Source of the DNA: Ampullaceana balthica | Taxonomy: Eukaryota > Mollusca > Gastropoda > Lymnaeidae | Reading direction: 5' to 3' | Assembly (NCBI GenBank): GCA_944989445.1 | Contig: CALYLW010000012.1 | Span: 2,442,001-2,506,000 of the forward strand | Length of the DNA stretch: 64,000 bases | Part shown: positions 61,401 through 64,000 of the stretch, in pieces | Layout of the letters: every line of letters starts with the position of its first letter | Position numbering within the stretch: position 1 is the stretch's first letter | Program-made: the position numbers and the translations under genes | Notes under the pieces: model-generated | What the model was told of the DNA's origin: nothing | Databases searched by the model: none | The model's input: the letters and a program-made list of their open reading frames with translations, nothing else

Positions 61401-64000
61401 AGCTTATGCTCTGATGTGAAAATTGTATGAAAATGAAAAGAAATTAAACTGAACTAGATAATAGCTTAAACCAGTCTCTGGCTTAAAGGATTCACTTTAA
61501 AATACTTAACTCAAGTATTTTACCTTTTAAAACAAATTCATATCTATTTGTTGCATTCATTGTTGAAAGTGAGAGTCTTTTCTGCTTTTCTATTTTTATG
61601 AGTGCTTTCATTTTCATAATACATATATAGTTTAAATTATTTTAAACAATTTAAAACTATGATAAAAAAATTCTTCAGAGTAGTCAATTTAACAAGAAAA
61701 TTGTGTGGTTTATGAAAATGCCCTTGCAAAATAACATGGATTCATCACATTTACGGAATGGGCCATCTGTAAATATGACAAACATACCCAGGCCCGCTCC
61801 ATCCTTTCTTTTATATTTTATGATAAATTGAGCCATAGATTTATACGTCTTTACAACTTACATTAGATTTGACGACGGTAGCATCGATGCCAAAAACAAT
61901 TGGTGGGGCTCCGAACGAACAGCCTATATCAGTGGCAAGACTTATGATTTCTCAGATGAGGACAATTTGGTAGAAGTCAACTTCATCCCTCCAATCTTAG
62001 ATAACAGGTCAATGGTTGAAGGTAATACAAAATTTCAGATTCTTTTGTGTTTTCAAAGACATTTTGTGAATTAGCGTTGAATTTATAAATATATTTCCCT
62101 TTCTTTGTATTTAAATCAATCAAGTATATTTTAAAATGATTTCTAGGTAATTGTTTACCTGGATGGGTGCTTGATAAGCAGCGCTGCTACCGCTACATGG
62201 GAGGAGCACTTCCATATGACAAGGCCAAAGAATTTTGCCTGGTATGATAACAGTTTTATTCAAAGTTTTTTATTACTGGATTTTTTTCTGTCATTGCTTC
62301 ATTATGTTTTAATTTAATTGACAATCACCAATATATAAAGGAGCAAATACTGCTTTAATTTTTTGAGTGTTTATTCTTAGATGGAGAAAATATTGTAAAG
62401 TGAAACATGTCTGTTTACTTTATGTCATTGTCTGTTTACTTTATGTCATTGTCTGTTTACTTTATGTCATTGTCTGTTTACTTTATGTCATTGTCTGTTT
62501 ACTTTATGTCATTGTCTGTTTACTTTATGTCATTGTCTGTTTACTTTATGTCATTGTCTGTTTACTTTATGTCATTGTCTGTTTACTTTATGTCATTGTC
62601 TGTTTACTTTATGTCATTGTCTGTTTACTTTATGTCATTGTCTGTTTACTTTATGTCATTGTCTGTTTACTTTATGTCATTTTTGCATTGGTAATTTCAT
62701 AAAAGTTAAACTGTACCTGCTTACAAGGAACTTTATAATTCATCTTTCTATTAACAATTTGTTACAATATATTAGGGCCTAAGTTTAATACATCAAGTGT
62801 CATATTTCTCTGCATTATGTTCTCACCAGCTTCATGGAGCATTTTTGGCTGAAGCCAGGGACAGGGCAGGTTTTTTCAATTATTTATTGCGGCTGATGGT
62901 CATCGATCAAAGCTGGATTCAAAGAGTTTGGGTGATGTCTGAAACTGGGGGAGGCCGTTGTGCTGCATTTGAGAACACTTACCTAGTTTACGAGCAGGAC
63001 TGCAGTCGGAAATATTATCCCTTCATTTGTGAAACAGGTGAGATAGTTCAATTGTTTGTAGCAGCTTCACCATCATTTGTTAACCTGTCCACTTTGTCTC
63101 GGTAACATTTGTTTGATTACAATCTCAGTCTTTTTTTTTAAAAACTTGTTAAATCACTTCTTTTACAGTTAGGATTTAGAACCCTAACCCCTACCTCTTA
63201 CCCCTAACTCTAACCCCTAAACCCTAACCCCAACCCTAACACTAACCCCAACCCTAACCCCTAACCCTTAACCCCAACACTAACCCAAACACTAACCCTA
63301 ACCCTAACACTAACCCTAACACTAACCCTAACACTAACCCCAACCCTAACACTAACACATAATGATGTCAATAAATGTTAAGATTTTATTTTAAAATTTA
63401 TTCATAGTTGATTTTAAACATATTTTCAAAGAGCAGGATAGAGAAATGAAGCCTTTGAAGAATTTGTTTAATTAAGTTTATATATAGATTACAAATTATA
63501 TCTTTGACAAGCTACTTTTTTGTTTGTTTGTTAAAGTTAATCTTGCTTTCATGTCCTCATGATGAATCAAGAAACATTATTTTCTTAATGTAATTACCAG
63601 ACTTAAGCCTTGTTTCTTTACTTTTGAGTGCACATTTCAAATGTAAGCAGTATTAAAACTTCCTTTTTTTTTCTTTCAGATCCTCAAGTTACTGCTCCTG
63701 AGGAACTGACTTCAGCCATCATGGCTATGATCATTGGCATATCTGTTGGAGTGGGCGGAGTCATTATCATCGTCATCGTCATTGTCGCCATTCTTATGTG
63801 TATCAAGTCGAAACGTCGTGAAAAGGAAAGATTTGAGAGAACTGCCTCCATCAGGTCGTCCTTGAACAATCTGAATAAAATCAACAGCTCTCTCAGAGGA
63901 ACAAAGTCCAACCTAACGGCATTGTCCGGAGCTATGTCTAGGACACGCCTGGATGAGTTTGATGATAGATCCGTGGATTACTCTGACACTAAGCATTCTC
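38035..64000 (+). CDS. bark: bark beetle/Anakonda homologue, 25 visible exons, 3' incomplete
   Basis: Large type I membrane protein; in Drosophila, Bark/Anakonda builds tricellular (septate) junction corners and epithelial barriers. Exons: 38035-38409, 38656-38834, 39048-39238, 39432-39541, 39816-40077, 40372-40634, 41814-42084, 42391-43436, 43845-44054, 44264-44506, 48215-48455, 48703-49001, 49217-49471, 51400-51607, 51851-52008, 52406-54516, 54714-54988, 55719-55933, 56244-56427, 60767-60869, 61136-61306, 61867-62021, 62147-62241, 62830-63037, 63680-64000+. All GT-AG, phase continuous, 2716 residues so far. Signal peptide, three SRCR/beta-helix units, a C-type lectin, one TM helix, and a cytoplasmic tail cut by the window edge. 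A stop lies directly before the first ATG. M14 (38074) also precedes the hydrophobic signal (VPPLFLFLWSLSLTSG) and is an equally good start. Long introns 10, 13 and 19 are filled with repeats. Confidence 0.93.
43845..53300 (+). CDS. bark: bark exons 9-16 (first part): repeat unit 2
   Basis: The cap is split over exons 9-10: IGGVLESTFVVGRGKTYYVD, then SLVLEPNSQLKFRPSVGIVV, HGLLKADG. SRCR-2 spans exons 10-11 (EFEGRLEVEINGQWGTVCRD / GWIEENSLLVCQQLGLAL ... VYIKC) and is cut by the 3.7-kb intron 10. Beta-helix is in exons 12-13, a CUB-like fold in exons 13-14 (EKVIVYDSPISGI...VLTIQLKVNGQLSGRLAFAA) and beta-helix again in exons 15-16, closing with LNYWGVTD at 53174-53188. SRCR cysteines are present on both sides of the intron, so the domain is intact. 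Confidence 0.85.
44570..44880. repeat. Dispersed repeat fragment in bark intron 10
   Basis: ACCCGTCAAAAGTGACGGAA, GTTTTC at the start and GGTGCAGTAATTT...GCGCTTTCTAAAATC toward the end; same family as 722-910 and 59570-60110. Confidence 0.5.
44881..46124 (+). mobile_element. TIR DNA transposon in bark intron 10
   Basis: Perfect 14-bp termini CAGGCCTGCCAACC / GGTTGGCAGGCCTG, 1244 bp apart, with TATATG repeated on both sides (44875-44880 and 46125-46130). A short open frame starts MDAFVRSAAKNG; after a shift SGRGETFAICA resembles the start of a zinc-finger (BED/hAT-like) transposase, but the rest is lost. Superfamily uncertain because the visible duplication is 6 bp rather than the 8 expected for hAT. 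Confidence 0.7.
46490..47545. repeat. ~260-bp tandem repeat, about 4 copies
   Basis: Units share GACTTGTCAGTT, GCCCATTGGTCCATACATTA, AATAACAAAGAACTATTTAT, TCAACAGTTAATCATATTTA, TTTTATTATTGTCAAGTCAG and CACCTTTTCCA. They begin near 46493, 46751 and 47021; a fourth lacks its start and runs to about 47545. Divergence is moderate. Located in bark intron 10. Confidence 0.75.
49984..50999. repeat. 19-bp minisatellite with 38-bp higher-order unit
   Basis: About 53 units of GCTCCAGTTGGAGATCATT. The first third alternates AGATCGTT/AAATCATT variants. From about 50360 a 38-bp unit dominates, GCTCCAGTTGGGGATCATTG followed by CACAGGTTAGAGATCATT. One unit at 50882 lacks a C. All three + frames stay open because 19 is coprime to 3. 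In bark intron 13. Confidence 0.95.
53301..62021 (+). CDS. bark: bark exons 16 (second part)-22: repeat unit 3
   Basis: The cap (GGRVEKSQILMEIGKPYIVK, ITLTIPAGTELQFMPNVGIL, VLGRLVANG) and SRCR-3 (about residues 1857-1971: GFLELYNASTRTWNMMCDSQ, VVCREL, NCRGDETSLNQC, FITCGD) lie within the 2.1-kb exon 16. Between them is RKKR (53579-53590) followed by ELMPLERER repeated twice. Exon 17 is CUB-like (MIEIFDGTEVGQKTLIGSIT...MAVHVHASVSYGTYGFIAEV). Exons 18-22 finish the beta-helix and close with NNWWGSE at 61895-61909 plus VEVNFIPPIL. The 4.3-kb intron 19 is crowded with transposons. Confidence 0.85.
57215..59557. mobile_element. pogo/Tigger-like element with TA target site, rearranged
   Basis: The left end TACCGTCGAACCCGGTTAAG and right end CGATTAAAGTGGGTTCGACT, GTA share the (TA)CAGTCGAACCC-type terminus of pogo/Tigger elements. 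The interior contains a ~230-bp direct duplication (57236-57470 and 58046-58280, with CCGATGATCGAGTT and TGAAATTTCTTTATGTAC) flanking the 57472 repeat. No transposase is evident. Confidence 0.55.
57472..58012. repeat. ~540-bp dispersed repeat, copy in bark intron 19
   Basis: Second copy of the repeat at 14879-15405, same orientation, with a (TA) run at about 57573-57593 and a few short indels. It sits between the two arms of the 230-bp direct duplication. Confidence 0.7.
59350..60687. repeat. Duplicated pogo-like right end and flanking repeat
   Basis: 59350-59557 and 60478-60687 are near-identical: TTTCGGCGACTTAAAAAAAT, AAATGCTAAGACAAAGAGAG, AATTTGGCGGTTCCAATAAA, GGGTGGGCGAGTTAACCGAG, ending GGGTTCGACTG-TA. 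Between them lies a CCCGTCAAAATTGACGGAAG repeat fragment (59577-60110). Two copies of one terminus but a single left end point to nested or tandem insertions. Confidence 0.6.
62147..64000 (+). CDS. bark: bark exons 23-25: C-type lectin, TM helix, cytoplasmic tail (partial)
   Basis: Exons 23-24 encode a C-type-lectin-like domain: CLPGWVLDKQRCYRYMGGAL, AKEFC / LHGAFLAEARDRAGFF, then CAAFENTYLVYEQDCSRKYY, PFIC. The long-form cysteines are present, but the calcium/sugar EPN/QPD and WND motifs are not seen, so carbohydrate binding is doubtful. Exon 25 has the transmembrane segment (IMAMIIGISVGVGGVIIIVI and VIVAILMCI), a KSKRRE stop-transfer cluster and a Ser/Arg-rich tail (SIRSSLNNLNKINSSLRGTK). 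The frame is open at the window edge, so the C-terminus is not visible; in flies it is expected to end in a PDZ-binding motif. Confidence 0.9.
62408..62683. repeat. 21-bp minisatellite, 13 identical copies
   Basis: CTGTTTACTTTATGTCATTG, T repeated without any difference in bark intron 23. The last unit runs into TTTTTGCATTGG. Zero divergence implies recent expansion or active homogenisation. Frames across it (SVYFMSL, LLYVIVC) are artefacts. Confidence 0.97.
63171..63355. repeat. Interstitial telomere-like (CCCTAA)n array
   Basis: Degenerate AACCCTAACCCCTAAC, CCTAACACTAACCCTAACAC blocks, the C-rich strand of the metazoan TTAGGG repeat with many CACTAA and CCCCAA variants, in bark intron 24, about 325 bp before exon 25. 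Confidence 0.9.

Noticed and set aside
62367..62702. Hydrophobic repeat protein (LLYVIVC / SVYFMSL)
   Set aside because: Perfect 21-bp minisatellite in a bark intron, open in two frames.

Overview
This is metazoan nuclear DNA: AT-rich, with long introns, GT-AG exon junctions and many interspersed repeats. It holds three protein-coding genes, all on the + strand and none bacterial. The gene set, a TTAGGG-type repeat and the style of the SINE/LINE families fit a lophotrochozoan, most likely a mollusc (perhaps a heterobranch gastropod). That assignment is inference from memory of such genomes, not something the sequence proves.

Layout. 1-10856 is gene-free and made of transposon remnants: a hAT MITE, SINEs, a Merlin-like transposase scrap, a tandem repeat interrupted by a 5'-truncated LINE, a second hAT MITE and a hAT deletion derivative. 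10857-21228 is a nine-exon NADH-cytochrome b5 reductase gene (312 aa); its last intron holds a nearly full-length but broken Penelope-like element on the - strand. 24599-28815 is a five-exon intracellular lipid-binding protein gene (FABP family, 136 aa). 28816-38034 is repeat-rich: a (TA)n tract, a 42-bp minisatellite, a SINE split by a DNA transposon that is itself split by a LINE, and a 3.16-kb long-TIR element with an integrase remnant and a 4-bp CCGG target duplication. 38035-64000 is a very large gene, 25 exons visible and open at the right edge, encoding a homologue of bark beetle/Anakonda, a single-pass transmembrane protein with SRCR, beta-helix and C-type-lectin domains.

The genes have unrelated jobs (ER/mitochondrial electron transfer, lipid carriage, epithelial junction assembly) and there is no sign of co-regulation. 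All exon joins were made by hand: each junction uses GT/AG, reading phase is continuous through every exon, and the translations match the family motifs.

The most informative extras are datable nested insertions with exact target-site duplications, a SINE family that shares its 3' tail with a LINE, a perfect 34-bp foldback in a cytochrome b5 reductase intron, a hammerhead-like motif in the Penelope element, a lipid-binding protein with an extra intron and without the usual C-terminal R-x-Y motif, and a threefold internal repeat in the Bark protein with a furin-like site beside a 27-bp in-frame duplication. I found no convincing new biological system. The window is a good record of transposon deletion derivatives and nesting.
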